DNA of 64,000 bases from Streptomyces sp. DH41 (GTDB lineage: Bacteria > Actinomycetota > Actinomycetes > Streptomycetales > Streptomycetaceae). Positions 52,127 through 61,443 of the stretch are shown one piece after another (positions within the stretch are counted from its first letter, which is position 1; each line of letters begins with the position of its first letter). The notes below the pieces were generated by a model. That model was not told the DNA's origin, searched no databases, and saw nothing but the letters and a program-made list of their open reading frames with translations. The stretch is taken from positions 372,001-436,000 of the forward strand of contig NZ_JARVKY010000001.1 of NCBI RefSeq assembly GCF_029813785.1, in the 5' to 3' direction. Position numbers and translations under genes: made by a program.

Positions 52127-53551
52127 CTACGGGCGCAGCGTCGGCTCGCGCTGCACGTCCCGCTCGTCCAGCTCGGCGTCGAACGTCGCCAGCGGCCTGG
52201 CCGCCGACGGGTCCTCCTGGACCTTGGCGGAGGCGACGCCCGCCCAGTCGAGGATGCGGGCCGTGGCGAGGGCCTTCTCGCCGGGCACCAGACCTGCGAC
52301 GTTGGCGCCGTGGTTCATGCCCGGCGCGGTGAGGACGTAGGAGTCACGCGCGCCGTGCCCGAGGCGGAAGGGCTCGGCACCCCACGGGTCGTTCTCGCCG
52401 TACACGAACAGCATCCGGTCGGCGTTGTGCCGCACCCAGCGGTCGACGTCCCGCATCGCCCACGGCTCGAACCTCATGTCGATCGACCGGGGCACGAAGT
52501 TGCGCGGCGGCTGGTAGCCGTAGCGGATGTACTTCTTCTCGACGTGCGGGAAGTGGATCGTCGGCGCGCCCAGCTGCGTACCCGCCTGGTAGTAGTACGG
52601 CGTGTACGGGGCGAGGCCCTGGTCCGTGTAGAAGGAGAAGCCGGAGATCGTGTCGACGGAGTTCCAGATCTCGTCGTCCGTCGCGTTCTTCGCGTCGGCC
52701 GGGATGCCCGCGCAGTCCTTCACGGTGCTGTACTGCCAGAAGCCCCAGACGTAGTCGAGGACGACGGCCTCGTACGCGCGGTCGAGGCTGCCGATGGTGT
52801 CGAAGGTGTAGCCGTTCTCGGCCGCGTACGCCTCGTACTTCTCCTTGAGCGGCGCCCGGCGCACCAGTGCCTCGCGCTGTACCCCGTTCAGCCGGTCGCG
52901 GCACTCCTCGGTGCCGACGCGGGCGAAGAAGCGGTCGTAGGCGGAGTCCTCGCGGTTGATCACGTCGTTGGGGGCGACGTAGGCGACGACGCCGTCCATG
53001 TCGCGCGGGTAGAAACGCTCGTAGTAGGTGGCGGTCATGCCGCCCTTGGAGCCGCCGGTGGAGATCCAGTTCTCGGAGTAGAGCGGCTTGAGCGCCTTGA
53101 AGATGCGGTGCTGGTCGCTGGCCGCCTGCCAGATGTCCAGCTTGGACCAGTCGGCCGGCTCGGGCCGGGACGGGGTGAAGTAGCGGTACTCCATGGAGAC
53201 CTGGTTGCCGTCCACGATCTGGGTCGGCTCGCGGCGGCTCGGGGTGGTGGAGACGCTGTAGCCGCCGGTGTAGAAGACCGTCGGGCGGTTCACGTCCTTG
53301 TGCAGCACGGTGATCCGCTGCTGGAACGTGCCCTTGTAAGGGCGCCGGTGGTCGACCGGCTGGGTGTAGTTGAGGACGAAGAAGCGGTAGCCGGTGTACG
53401 GCTTCTCCTCGATCAGGCTCATGCCCGGTATGGACAGCAGCCTGTCCTTGATGTCGACGGCCTTCGGCTCGGCGGCGGTGGCCGCGCCCGCCGTGCTGAC
53501 GGTGCCCACGAGCACCACGAGCGCCAGCAGCCATCTGAGCGCCTTGCGCAT
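52127..53551 (-). CDS. secreted S37-family tripeptidyl aminopeptidase
   Basis: A 474-residue secreted peptidase of family S37 (Streptomyces PS-10 / tripeptidyl aminopeptidase). Sec signal MRKALRWLLALVVLVG with cleavage near AATAAE. The serine motif WISTGGSKGGMTATYYERFYP carries the nucleophile; Asp in FVYGENDPWG and His in APGMNHGAN complete the triad. It removes tripeptides from peptide N-termini outside the cell. ATG 53551. Confidence 0.93.
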   Translation of the reverse strand: MRKALRWLLALVVLVGTVSTAGAATAAEPKAVDIKDRLLSIPGMSLIEEKPYTGYRFFVLNYTQPVDHRRPYKGTFQQRITVLHKDVNRPTVFYTGGYSVSTTPSRREPTQIVDGNQVSMEYRYFTPSRPEPADWSKLDIWQAASDQHRIFKALKPLYSENWISTGGSKGGMTATYYERFYPRDMDGVVAYVAPNDVINREDSAYDRFFARVGTEECRDRLNGVQREALVRRAPLKEKYEAYAAENGYTFDTIGSLDRAYEAVVLDYVWGFWQYSTVKDCAGIPADAKNATDDEIWNSVDTISGFSFYTDQGLAPYTPYYYQAGTQLGAPTIHFPHVEKKYIRYGYQPPRNFVPRSIDMRFEPWAMRDVDRWVRHNADRMLFVYGENDPWGAEPFRLGHGARDSYVLTAPGMNHGANVAGLVPGEKALATARILDWAGVASAKVQEDPSAARPLATFDAELDERDVQREPTLRP

Positions 53552-53627
53552 GCACCCTCCCTGTGAAACAGATGTGCGCCGGAAGCTATCGGAGCGGGAC
53601 ACCCGCACACCAGGGGAGTTGGAGAAT

Positions 53628-53653
53628 GAGTTGTGGAGAACGAGTTGTGGAGA
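53628..53653. repeat. direct repeat GAGTTGTGGAGA
   Basis: Two 12-bp copies at 53628-53639 and 53642-53653 (14-bp period) in the short gap between the S37 gene promoter and the small secreted-protein gene. Confidence 0.6.
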
Positions 53654-53671
53654 CGGCCGGCGGGAGCCGGC

Positions 53672-54067
53672 TCAGCAGAGGATCCAGCCGGAGCCGGCCG
53701 AGCGGCCGGACACCGTGCCCTTCACCCGCACGCAGCGCTTCCCGGCGTGCACGGTCACCGGCCCCGCCCGGTAGGCGAACCGTCCCGCGTCCACGACCGG
53801 TCGGCCGCCGCGCGCCTGGACGCTGACGGACATCTGCCGCTTGGTGCCGGGTTTATTGGGGACGGTGACGGCGCAGACGTAGCCGCCGCGCTTGTAGACG
53901 AGGACGGACCCGGTGGCGAACGGCAGCGTGCGCGCCTTGCGGCCCGGGCACGCCGCGGCGGCGGCCTGTGCCTCCTGCGGCACCGCGACGGCGAGCAGCC
54001 CGGCCACGGTCAGCACGGCCGTGCCGAGCGCCAGCCGCCGGCGTATTCCAACACCACCCTGGCCCAC
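53672..54067 (-). CDS. small secreted protein
   Basis: A 131-residue protein with a Sec signal (RRRLALGTAVLTVAGLLAV, cleavage near AQA). The mature part is about 95 residues with three cysteines (AAACPGRKA, GYVCAV, KRCVRVKG) and a final GSGWILC, so two disulphides are possible. It resembles small Streptomyces secreted beta-sheet proteins; no function assigned. GTG 54067 with GAGGGG upstream is chosen over the longer frame to 54211. Confidence 0.75.
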   Translation of the reverse strand: MGQGGVGIRRRLALGTAVLTVAGLLAVAVPQEAQAAAAACPGRKARTLPFATGSVLVYKRGGYVCAVTVPNKPGTKRQMSVSVQARGGRPVVDAGRFAYRAGPVTVHAGKRCVRVKGTVSGRSAGSGWILC

Positions 54068-54153
54068 TGCGGTCCCCTCCGCCTCCGTCGTACGGCGATC
54101 ACCGACGTACGGGTGTACGGACGCGCGGCGTGTGTCGAATGGTTGCGCGAGTG

Positions 54154-57100
54154 TCAGTGCAGCGCGCCGACCGGCTCCTCCGGTTCGGTCGCGCCGACGA
54201 AGGTCCGCCACAGTCGCGCGTACCGTCCGCCGAGGGCCAGCAGCTCGTCGTGCGTGCCGTCCTCGGCGACCCGTCCGCCGTCCATGACGACGACGCGGTC
54301 GGCGCGGGCGGCCGTGGTCAGCCGGTGTGCGACGACGAGCGTCGTACGGCGGCCCGCGATGCGGTCGGTGGCCTGGTTGACCTGGGCCTCGGTGGCCAGG
54401 TCGAGGGCCGCCGTCGCCTCGTCGAGGAGCAGTACGTCGGGGTCGACCAGCTCGGCTCGGGCCAGCGCGATCAGCTGCCGCTGGCCGGCGGAGAGGTTGC
54501 GGCCCCGTTCGGCCACCTCGTGGAGGTAGCCGCCCTCCAGCGTGGCGATCATCTCGTGCGCGCCGACCGCTCGCGCCGCCGCCTCCACCTGGGCGTCGGT
54601 GGCGTCGGGGCGGCCGTAGGCGATGGCGTCCCGGACGGTACCGGGGAACAGGTACGCCTCCTGCGGGACGACTCCCAGGCGGTGCCGGTAGGAGGTGAGG
54701 TCGAGGGTGCGCAGGTCCTGCCCGTCGGCCGTCACCCGTCCGCCCGTCGGGTCGTAGAACCGGGCGACCAGCTTGACCAGGGTCGACTTGCCCGCGCCGG
54801 TCTCACCGACGAAGGCGACGGTCTGCCCGGCGGGAATGCGCAGGTCGATGCCGGTGAGCGCCGCGTCCGCGTCGTCGGCGCCCCCGTACGCGAAGTGCAC
54901 GTCCTCGAAGGCGATCTCGCCGCGCAGGGCCGTGACGTCGAGCGGCTTGTCGGAGGCCTCGGTCGAGGTCGGCTCCCGCAGCAGTTCCTGGATGCGGCCG
55001 AGGGAGACGGACGCCTGCTGGTAGCCGTCGAAGACCTGGGAGAGCTGCTGGACGGGCGCGAAGAACAGGTCGATGTACAGCAGGTACGCCACCAGCGCGC
55101 CGGTCGTCAGCGTCGCGTTGTCGATCCGCGTGCCGCCGACGATCAGTACGGCGGCGGTGGCGGAGGAGGCCAGCAGCTGTACGAACGGGAAGTAGACCGA
55201 GATCAGCCACTGGCCCCGGATGCGGGCCTGCCGGTAGCTGTCGCTGCGCTCGGCGAACCGCCGCCCGCCGTCGTGCTCGCGCCGGAAGGCCTGCACGATC
55301 CGCAGCCCGGCCACCGACTCCTGGAGGTCGGCGTTGACCGAGGAGACCCGTTCCCGGGCCAGTTCGTACGCCTTCACGCTGGCCCTGCGGAAGAAGTAGG
55401 TGGCGATGATCAGCGGCGGCAGGGTCGCGAAGACGATCAGCGCGAGCTCCACGTCGATCACCAGCAGGGCGACCATGATGCCGAAGAAGGTGACGACCGA
55501 GACGAACGCGGTGACGAGTCCCGTCTGCAGGAACGTCGACAGCGCGTCCACGTCCGTCGTCATCCGGGTCATGATCCGGCCGGTCAGCTCGCGCTCGTAG
55601 TAGTCGAGGCCGAGCCGCTGGAGCTGGGCGAAGATCTTCAGCCGGAGCGAGTACAGGATCCGCTCCCCCGTCCGGCCGGTCATGCGGATCTCGCCGGTCT
55701 GCGCCGTCCACTGGGCGAGCACGGCGAGCAGGCCGAGCAGCGAGGCCGCCCAGACCGCGCCGAGGGCGGTCTGTGTGACGCCCTCGTCGATGCCGTGCCG
55801 GATCAGCACCGGCAGCAGCAGGCCCATGCCGGCGTCGACGGTGACGAGGGCGAGGCTGATCAGCAGCGGGGTGCGGAAGCCGCGCAGCAGGCGGCGCAGG
55901 CCGTACGACTCCTCCGGTTCGACGGCCCGCGTCTCGTCGATGCCCGGGGTCCCGTCGGCCGGGGGCAGCGCGTCGACCTGGGCGAGCAGCTCCGGCGTGG
56001 CGGGGGTCCCGGCGAGGGCGGTGTCCTTCGGCACGCGGTCGCCGGTCCACAGCCGTGGGGTGAGGCCGCGCTCGGCGTCGAACTCGGCGTCCAGCTCGTC
56101 GCGGACGGAGGTGTCCTCGGCGGGTGCGGCGGGCCGGGCGTGGCCCGGTGACACCCCGCCCAGCTCGTCGGGGTCGGTGAGCAGGCGCCGGTAGAGGGCG
56201 GAGCGCTCCTGGAGTTCCTCGTGGGTGCCGAGGTCGGCGAGGCGGCCCCGGTCGAGGACGGCGATGCGGTCGGCGAGGTTCAGGGTGGAGCGGCGGTGGG
56301 CGATGAGCAGCGTGGTGCGGCCCCGCATGACCTGCTTCAGCGCGTCGTGGATCTCGTGCTCGACGCGGGCGTCGACGGCGGACGTGGCGTCGTCGAGGAC
56401 CAGCAGCCGGGGGTCGGTGAGGATCGCGCGGGCCAGGGCGACGCGCTGGCGCTGGCCGCCGGAGAGGGTCAGGCCGTGCTCGCCGACGGCGGTGTCGTAG
56501 CCGTCGGGCAGCTCGGTGATGAACCGGTGTGCCTGCGCGGCCCGGGCGGCGGTCTCGATCTCCTCGTCGGTGGCGTCCGGGCGGCCGTAGGCGATGTTGC
56601 CGCGCACGGTGTCCGAGAAGAGGAAGGAGTCCTCGGGCACGAGCCCGATGGCGGCCCGCAGCGAGTCCAGGGTCAGCTCGCGCACGTCGTGGCCGCCGAT
56701 GAGGACGGCGCCGCGCGTCACGTCGTAGAAGCGCGGCAGGAGCAGCGAGACCGTGGACTTGCCGGAACCGGAGGAGCCGACCACGGCGAGGGTCTCGCCC
56801 GCGCGGATCTCGAAGGAGAGGCCGTCCAGGACCGGCCTGCTCTTCCCGGGGTCCGAGTCCGTTCCTCCGTAGCCGAAGGCGACGTCGTCGAACTCGACGG
56901 TCGCGGGCGCGTCGGCGGGCAGGTCCGTGGTGCCGTCCTCGATCCCGGGCTCGGTGTCGATCAGTTCCAGGACGCGCTCGGTGCCGGCGCGGGCCTGCTG
57001 GCCGACGGTGAGGACCATGGCGAGCATACGAACCGGGCCGACGAGCTGGGCGAGGTAGGTGGAGAAGGCGACGAAGGTGCCGAGCGTGATGTTCCCGCGT

Positions 57101-57903
57101 ACGGCCAGCCAGCCGCCGAGGGCGAGCATGGCGACCTGGCCGAGGGCGGGGACGGCCTGGAGCGCGGGGGTGTAGACGGCGTTCAGCTTGATCGTCCGCA
57201 GCCGCCCGGCGAAGAGCCTGCGCCCGACCTCCCGGAGCTTCCCGGTCTCCTGCTCCTCCTGCCCGAAGCCCTTCACCACGCGTACGCCGCTCACCGAGCC
57301 GTCGACCACGCCCGCGACGGCGGCGGCCTGGGCCTGCGCGTACCAGGTGGCGGGGTGCAGGCGGGTGCGGCTGCGGCGGGCGATGAACCACAGTGCGGGG
57401 GCGACGGCGAGGGCGACGAGCGTGAGCGGCAGGGACAGCCACGCCATGATCACCAGGGAGATCAGGAAGAGCAGTACGTTCCCGATGGTCATCGGGAGCA
57501 TGAACAGCAGGCTCTGGATCAGCTGGAGGTCGCTGGTCGCCCGCCCGACGACCTGCCCCGTGGACAGCTCGTCCTGGCGCTGCCCGTCGAGCCGGGTGAT
57601 CGTCCCGTACATGTCGGTGCGCAGGTCGTGCTGGACGTCGAGGGCGAGCCGTCCGCCGTAGTAGCGGCGGATGTAGGTGAGGACGTAGACGACGACCGCG
57701 GCCCCTATGAGGAGACCGGCCCAGACGGCCATGTCCTTGGTCTTGTCGCCGATCACGTCGTCGATGATCACCTTGGTGATCAGTGGGACGAGGGCCATGA
57801 CGGCCATGCCGCCCAGCGAGGCGCCGAGGGCGAGGACGACGTCCTTGGGATAGCGCCAGGCGTAGCCCGTCAGTCGTCGTGCCCATCCCCGTTGCGCGTC
57901 CAC
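54154..57903 (-). CDS. fused two-module ABC exporter
   Basis: A 1249-residue protein with two complete exporter modules in one chain. Module 1: six-helix membrane domain, Walker A VGSSGSGKSTVSLLL, signature LSGGQRQRVALARAIL, Walker B LLVLDDATSAVD. Module 2 (from about residue 680): membrane domain, Walker A VGETGAGKSTLVKLV, signature LSAGQRQLIALARAEL, Walker B VLLLDEATAALD. A linker of about 100 acidic residues joins them. Module 1 has the degenerate LDD catalytic position (Asp for Glu), so one site is probably non-canonical, as in heterodimeric exporters such as TmrAB. Lipid or drug export is likely. The GTG at 57903 follows GGAGGG. Confidence 0.9.
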   Translation of the reverse strand: MDAQRGWARRLTGYAWRYPKDVVLALGASLGGMAVMALVPLITKVIIDDVIGDKTKDMAVWAGLLIGAAVVVYVLTYIRRYYGGRLALDVQHDLRTDMYGTITRLDGQRQDELSTGQVVGRATSDLQLIQSLLFMLPMTIGNVLLFLISLVIMAWLSLPLTLVALAVAPALWFIARRSRTRLHPATWYAQAQAAAVAGVVDGSVSGVRVVKGFGQEEQETGKLREVGRRLFAGRLRTIKLNAVYTPALQAVPALGQVAMLALGGWLAVRGNITLGTFVAFSTYLAQLVGPVRMLAMVLTVGQQARAGTERVLELIDTEPGIEDGTTDLPADAPATVEFDDVAFGYGGTDSDPGKSRPVLDGLSFEIRAGETLAVVGSSGSGKSTVSLLLPRFYDVTRGAVLIGGHDVRELTLDSLRAAIGLVPEDSFLFSDTVRGNIAYGRPDATDEEIETAARAAQAHRFITELPDGYDTAVGEHGLTLSGGQRQRVALARAILTDPRLLVLDDATSAVDARVEHEIHDALKQVMRGRTTLLIAHRRSTLNLADRIAVLDRGRLADLGTHEELQERSALYRRLLTDPDELGGVSPGHARPAAPAEDTSVRDELDAEFDAERGLTPRLWTGDRVPKDTALAGTPATPELLAQVDALPPADGTPGIDETRAVEPEESYGLRRLLRGFRTPLLISLALVTVDAGMGLLLPVLIRHGIDEGVTQTALGAVWAASLLGLLAVLAQWTAQTGEIRMTGRTGERILYSLRLKIFAQLQRLGLDYYERELTGRIMTRMTTDVDALSTFLQTGLVTAFVSVVTFFGIMVALLVIDVELALIVFATLPPLIIATYFFRRASVKAYELARERVSSVNADLQESVAGLRIVQAFRREHDGGRRFAERSDSYRQARIRGQWLISVYFPFVQLLASSATAAVLIVGGTRIDNATLTTGALVAYLLYIDLFFAPVQQLSQVFDGYQQASVSLGRIQELLREPTSTEASDKPLDVTALRGEIAFEDVHFAYGGADDADAALTGIDLRIPAGQTVAFVGETGAGKSTLVKLVARFYDPTGGRVTADGQDLRTLDLTSYRHRLGVVPQEAYLFPGTVRDAIAYGRPDATDAQVEAAARAVGAHEMIATLEGGYLHEVAERGRNLSAGQRQLIALARAELVDPDVLLLDEATAALDLATEAQVNQATDRIAGRRTTLVVAHRLTTAARADRVVVMDGGRVAEDGTHDELLALGGRYARLWRTFVGATEPEEPVGALH

Positions 57904-58114
57904 GCCGTGCCCTCCGGTCGGTCGTCCTGATCGGTCTGGTCGATGGGTTCCGTGTGGTCTGTCCGATCCACCCGACTGATCCACCTGATCTACCGCAAGG
58001 CACCAACACGGGGGAGCGGGGATTTCATCCCGTTGCAACAAAGTTCACGGCGCGCCCGGCCTGGGTAGTCAGTGCCACGCGGAGCCCGGTGGGGCCGGGC
58101 TGGAGGGGAGAGTC

Positions 58115-58470
58115 ATGGCGGACAGCGACGCGTACCGGTGGGGGCAGTTCTATGCGGGCCTGCACATGCTGCGAGTGCTCGCCGGGGAGGACGGGAAGCT
58201 GGACGCGGCACGGTTCGAGGCCGCGAAGCGGCCGCAGTACGTCTTCGGCCACCGGCTGGTGAAGACGTACCGGCACCTGGGCATGGCCAAGCGCCGGGGC
58301 GTGGCGTACGCGGACGCGGCGGCGGAGGTGTTCCGGGCGTTGGCGGGCTCCACCCGGCCGCCGACGCGCCGCCCGCCGCGCAGGGTGAGGCACAGCAGAG
58401 CGACTTCCTGCGCGGCCACGGCATCCAGAAGGCGGAGTACGACGCCGCCTACAAGAAGCTGCTCACCTGA
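58115..58470 (+). pseudogene. small conserved hypothetical gene with apparent one-base frameshift
   Basis: From ATG 58115 the frame reads MADSDAYRWGQFYAGLHMLR ... RPQYVFGHRLVKTYRHLGMAKRRGVAYADAAAEVFRALAG. The rest of the protein (GLHPAADAPP ... EAQQSDFLRGHGIQKAEYDAAYKKLL, stop 58470) is in another frame. One missing G in the GGG at 58345-58347 restores a protein of about 118 residues. The uniform protein-like sequence on both sides suggests a recent mutation or a sequencing error. Function unknown. It overlaps the convergent esterase gene by 8 bp. Confidence 0.75.
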
Positions 58471-59491
58471 CGCGTACGCGCAGCTCGTAGAGGCGGGTCG
58501 TCTGTACGGCGTTCTGGTTGTCGTCGCTGACCAGGAGGACGTTCAGACGGCCCTTGGCGTGGCCCGTGACCGTCATGCCCTCGATGTTGTCGAGGAGGGG
58601 GTTGGGCTGGGGCTGCTTGGCCGTGGCGCCGAGGGAGGGGCAGTCGGCGAGGTCGGCGAGGAGTCTCTTGCCGAAGGTGGCGCCGCGCCGGTCGGCCAGG
58701 TAGAGGCGGACCGTGTTGCCGACGCCGGAGGTGAATCCGCGCTCCAGGACGAGCAGGCGCCCGTCGGGGGCCGCGGTGACCTCGGAGACGCCGAGACCGG
58801 CGTCGGTCCGGTAGCTGTACTGGGCGCCGAGCCGGAAGTCGCCGTGCCGCGTCCGCTGCCAGCTCTGGAAACGGACCAGATCGGCCGGGTCGCCGGCGAG
58901 CGGGTATTCCATGGAGGCGATCAGGGTCCGGCCGCCGGGGAGGAGGGTGAGCCCTTCGAAGCTGCCGTTGACCTGGGCGCGGCCCGCGGGGGCCGTGCGG
59001 AGGGCGTCCGGCACGGGGAGGCGGCCGAGGATCTCGCCGGTGCGGGAGTAGCGGCGGACGGACGGCTCGGTCTCGGAGGAGACGAGGTAGGTGCCGGTGG
59101 GGGTCCCCCCGCTCGAGCGGAGCCGAGAGTGGGGGAGGTCGACGACCAGCCCCTCGGAGTCGAGGGGCGCGCCGTTCTCGTCGGCGAGCGGGATCACGCC
59201 TCGCGGCTTCAGGGTGCGCGCGTCCAGCCGGAACAGGGCGGACCGGTCGGAGAGGGCGGCGACGGCACCGCGTCGGTCGCGGGCGAGGGCGGAGAGGTTG
59301 CCGACGTAGGTGCCGTCGTGGGTGGTTTTGTCGAGGGCGTCGGAGAAGCCGGTGAGGGAGACGGAGGGCGAGCAGTCGTTCCTCGGCGGCCTGTCCTGCG
59401 CGGCGGCGGGTCCGGCGGCGGTCAGGCAGCCGGCCGCCGCGAGGCCCGCGGTGAGGGTGGCGAGGGCGGTGCGGAGGGTTCTCGGGCGCAT
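58463..59491 (-). CDS. secreted esterase-like phytase-family protein
   Basis: A 342-residue protein with an N-terminal signal (LRTALATLTAGLAAAGC). The mature sequence (FSDALDKTTHDGTYVGNLSALARDRRGAVAALSDRS, SEGLVV, FEGLTLLPGGRTLIASMEYPL, LLDNIEGMTVTG) matches the 'esterase-like activity of phytase' beta-propeller family. Substrate unknown. Oddity: a 13-residue in-frame insertion [13 protein letters not shown], encoded by the 41-nt repeat also seen in copA, follows SEGLVVD. ATG 59491. Confidence 0.82.
   Translation of the reverse strand: MRPRTLRTALATLTAGLAAAGCLTAAGPAAAQDRPPRNDCSPSVSLTGFSDALDKTTHDGTYVGNLSALARDRRGAVAALSDRSALFRLDARTLKPRGVIPLADENGAPLDSEGLVVDLPHSRLRSSGGTPTGTYLVSSETEPSVRRYSRTGEILGRLPVPDALRTAPAGRAQVNGSFEGLTLLPGGRTLIASMEYPLAGDPADLVRFQSWQRTRHGDFRLGAQYSYRTDAGLGVSEVTAAPDGRLLVLERGFTSGVGNTVRLYLADRRGATFGKRLLADLADCPSLGATAKQPQPNPLLDNIEGMTVTGHAKGRLNVLLVSDDNQNAVQTTRLYELRVRVR
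59098..59138 (+). repeat. 41-nt in-gene repeat, copy 2
   Basis: Same sequence as 13549-13589 except for one base (G for A at 59120). Here it lies in the opposite orientation relative to its host gene and encodes a different peptide, yet keeps the reading frame. Confidence 0.9.
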
Positions 59492-59661
59492 GCGCGTCAC
59501 CCTAGGGCGGAGGGGTGGACGGAAGTTGACCGCTTTCCGAAGTGTGCGTGCGGGTCGTTTCGAGGTGTCGGGCGCGATGGTGCCCGGGTGCCTCCGCAGG
59601 ACGTCGTCCTTCGACGAGACCCCGGCACTCCGGAACCGGCCGGTCGCGTGACGGCCCGCGT

Positions 59662-59943
59662 TCAGCGTGACCGCATGCCCCGGCTCTGTGCGATGCGGTG
59701 CACGTCCGTCAGCGCCTCGCCCATCCGGGTCACGAGGAAACGGAGCTGCTCGGGCGTCGCCCGCGCGTCGGTGAGCAGGTCGGCGGCGTGTTCCAGCAGG
59801 TCCTCGGCCATGGCGAGTTGGGTGGTCTCGATGACGTCGGCGATCCGTGACAGTGGTCCGCCGCCGTCGGTCAGCAGGTAGCAGGGCTTGCCCTCGGAGC
59901 CCGTCCAGGGCAGCAGCCGGGGCGGGCGCGCGCCGTCGCTCAT
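59662..59943 (-). CDS. hypothetical protein near DUF5753 regulator
   Basis: A 93-residue protein (WTGSEGKPCYLLTDGGGPLSRIADVIETTQLAMAEDLLEHAADLL), probably all-helical in its second half. Small proteins of this type commonly accompany Scr1/DUF5753 regulator genes in Streptomyces. Its start overlaps the stop of the next upstream gene (ATGA). Confidence 0.7.
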   Translation of the reverse strand: MSDGARPPRLLPWTGSEGKPCYLLTDGGGPLSRIADVIETTQLAMAEDLLEHAADLLTDARATPEQLRFLVTRMGEALTDVHRIAQSRGMRSR

Positions 59944-60305
59944 CGGGCCGCCTCCACGCCGTGGATGCCACGCGGTCCAAGGTCGACGCCGTGCACCGCG
60001 CACCACAGCGCGCGCCGCCGGGCCCGTTGTCGCCGGGTACGCCGGGTCTCCTCGCGTCGCTCGTGGGCGAGGAGGTAGGGGCGTACGAGGGCGTTGTCCT
60101 CGCCGCGCAGGGCGGGCGTGCCGACGCGGCGGACGGTGGCGTCGGCGAGGTACGGGGGTGCGGTGTGCTCGGTGCCCGGCGGGCGTCGTCGGCGTCGCCG
60201 GCCCGGGCCCGGCAGGAGGAGGCCGAGCAGCGGAAGCAAGGGCGGCGCGGCGAGGCGGGCGATACGGTGACGCATGTCGTCGGCTCCGTTGTGGTCGGTG
60301 GCCAT
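59940..60305 (-). CDS. hypothetical membrane-anchored basic protein
   Basis: A 121-residue protein with one hydrophobic segment (LAAPPLLPLLGLLLPGPG) followed by an arginine cluster and a C-terminal basic helix (ERREETRRTRRQRARRRALW). Coupled to the gene at 59662. It may start at an internal ATG (60275). Divergent from the DUF5753 regulator at 60438. Confidence 0.65.
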   Translation of the reverse strand: MATDHNGADDMRHRIARLAAPPLLPLLGLLLPGPGRRRRRRPPGTEHTAPPYLADATVRRVGTPALRGEDNALVRPYLLAHERREETRRTRRQRARRRALWCAVHGVDLGPRGIHGVEAAR

Positions 60306-60437
60306 GCCCCCGGACCGGTGCGACGGTCGCGGGGATCTCGCTCTGTGTAGCGATACGCGTACAGAGTGGAACGTCCGGAGCTAGGCTCGCCAGGGGTACG
60401 GATGTGACAGCGCCTTCGTCACACGGGAGTCGAACGG

Positions 60438-61232
60438 ATGGGCAACATCTACGGCGACTGGCTCAAGCAGCAGCGCGAGGCGGCCGACTTGACGCAGCAG
60501 CAGCTGGCCGACATGGCCATCATGACGCGGTCGCACATCGCCCATATCGAGGCGGGGAGGCGGGTGCCGTCGAAGGAGGACGCGCGGCGGCTGGACACGG
60601 CCCTGAACACGGGGGATGTGTTGTGCAGCTTCCTTCCGGAGGAGGAGGCGGCGGTCGCGGACTACTTCGAGGCAGCACGGTTGCTGGAATCACAGGCGGT
60701 GGCGATCCGGGAGTCAGCCGTGACGTTCGTTCCCGGACTTCTGCAAACGCGGACGTACGCACGCGCCGTTCTCGGCACCACTTACCCTCCGTTGACCGAC
60801 GAGGAATGTGACAGACGCCTTGTCACACGCCTCGAGCGGGCGAAGATCCTCGATGACCCGATCACTCCTGTCTTCTGGGGGCTGCTGGACGAGGCGCTGC
60901 TGTATCGCGTGGTGGGCGGCCGGGAGGTCATGGCGGGCCAGCTCGCCCATCTCGCCCGGCTCGTGGAGAGCGGGCGTATCCGGCTCCACGTGATGCCCCG
61001 ACGCCAGGGTGCGTATCCGGTCATGCAGAGCATGCTGAGCCTGATGTGGTTCGAGGACCAGCCCCCGGTGGCGTACTCGGAAGGGATCCAAGTCGCCAAG
61101 ATCCACGACAGTCCAGCCGTCGTCGAGCGGTTGCAAGGCGCCTACTATCACGCGTTGGGTGACGCGCTGTCGCTACGCGAATCGCTTGCCCTGCTCAAGT
61201 CGTCAGCGAAGGACTACGAAACCAATGCCTGA
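60438..61232 (+). CDS. XRE-family regulator with DUF5753 domain (Scr1-like)
   Basis: A 264-residue regulator: Xre helix-turn-helix LKQQREAADLTQQQLADMAIMTRSHIAHIEAGRRVPS (about residues 8-45), then DUF5753 (FVPGLLQTRTYARAVLGTTYP, VFWGLLDEALLYRVVGGREVMAGQLAHLARL, IRLHVMPRRQGAYPVMQSMLSLMWF). The 3' end overlaps a DUF397 gene by 8 bp. A second copy of the module seen at 22-23.2 kb. Confidence 0.92.
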   Translation: MGNIYGDWLKQQREAADLTQQQLADMAIMTRSHIAHIEAGRRVPSKEDARRLDTALNTGDVLCSFLPEEEAAVADYFEAARLLESQAVAIRESAVTFVPGLLQTRTYARAVLGTTYPPLTDEECDRRLVTRLERAKILDDPITPVFWGLLDEALLYRVVGGREVMAGQLAHLARLVESGRIRLHVMPRRQGAYPVMQSMLSLMWFEDQPPVAYSEGIQVAKIHDSPAVVERLQGAYYHALGDALSLRESLALLKSSAKDYETNA

Positions 61233-61443
61233 GCCCCTCATTCCGAACGCGGCCGATCTCGTGGGCTGGCGCAAGTCCACTCACAGCGGCAACGAAGCCG
61301 GCAGCTGCCTGGAAATAGTCGACGATCACCCCGCAGGAATACCCGTTCGTGACTCCAAGGTGCCGGACGGGGGGGTGTTGGTGTTCTCGGCGGTCGGCTG
61401 GTCGTCGTTCATCACGGCGCTCAAGGGACCCCCCTCCCCCTAA
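61225..61443 (+). CDS. DUF397 protein
   Basis: A 72-residue DUF397 protein (LVGWRKSTHSGNEAGSCLEIVDDHPAGIPVRDSKVPDGGVLVFSAVGWSSFITALKG). Coupled by an 8-bp overlap to the DUF5753 regulator, its presumed partner. Its stop codon lies at the edge of the left operator of the TetR gene. Confidence 0.9.
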   Translation: MPEPLIPNAADLVGWRKSTHSGNEAGSCLEIVDDHPAGIPVRDSKVPDGGVLVFSAVGWSSFITALKGPPSP

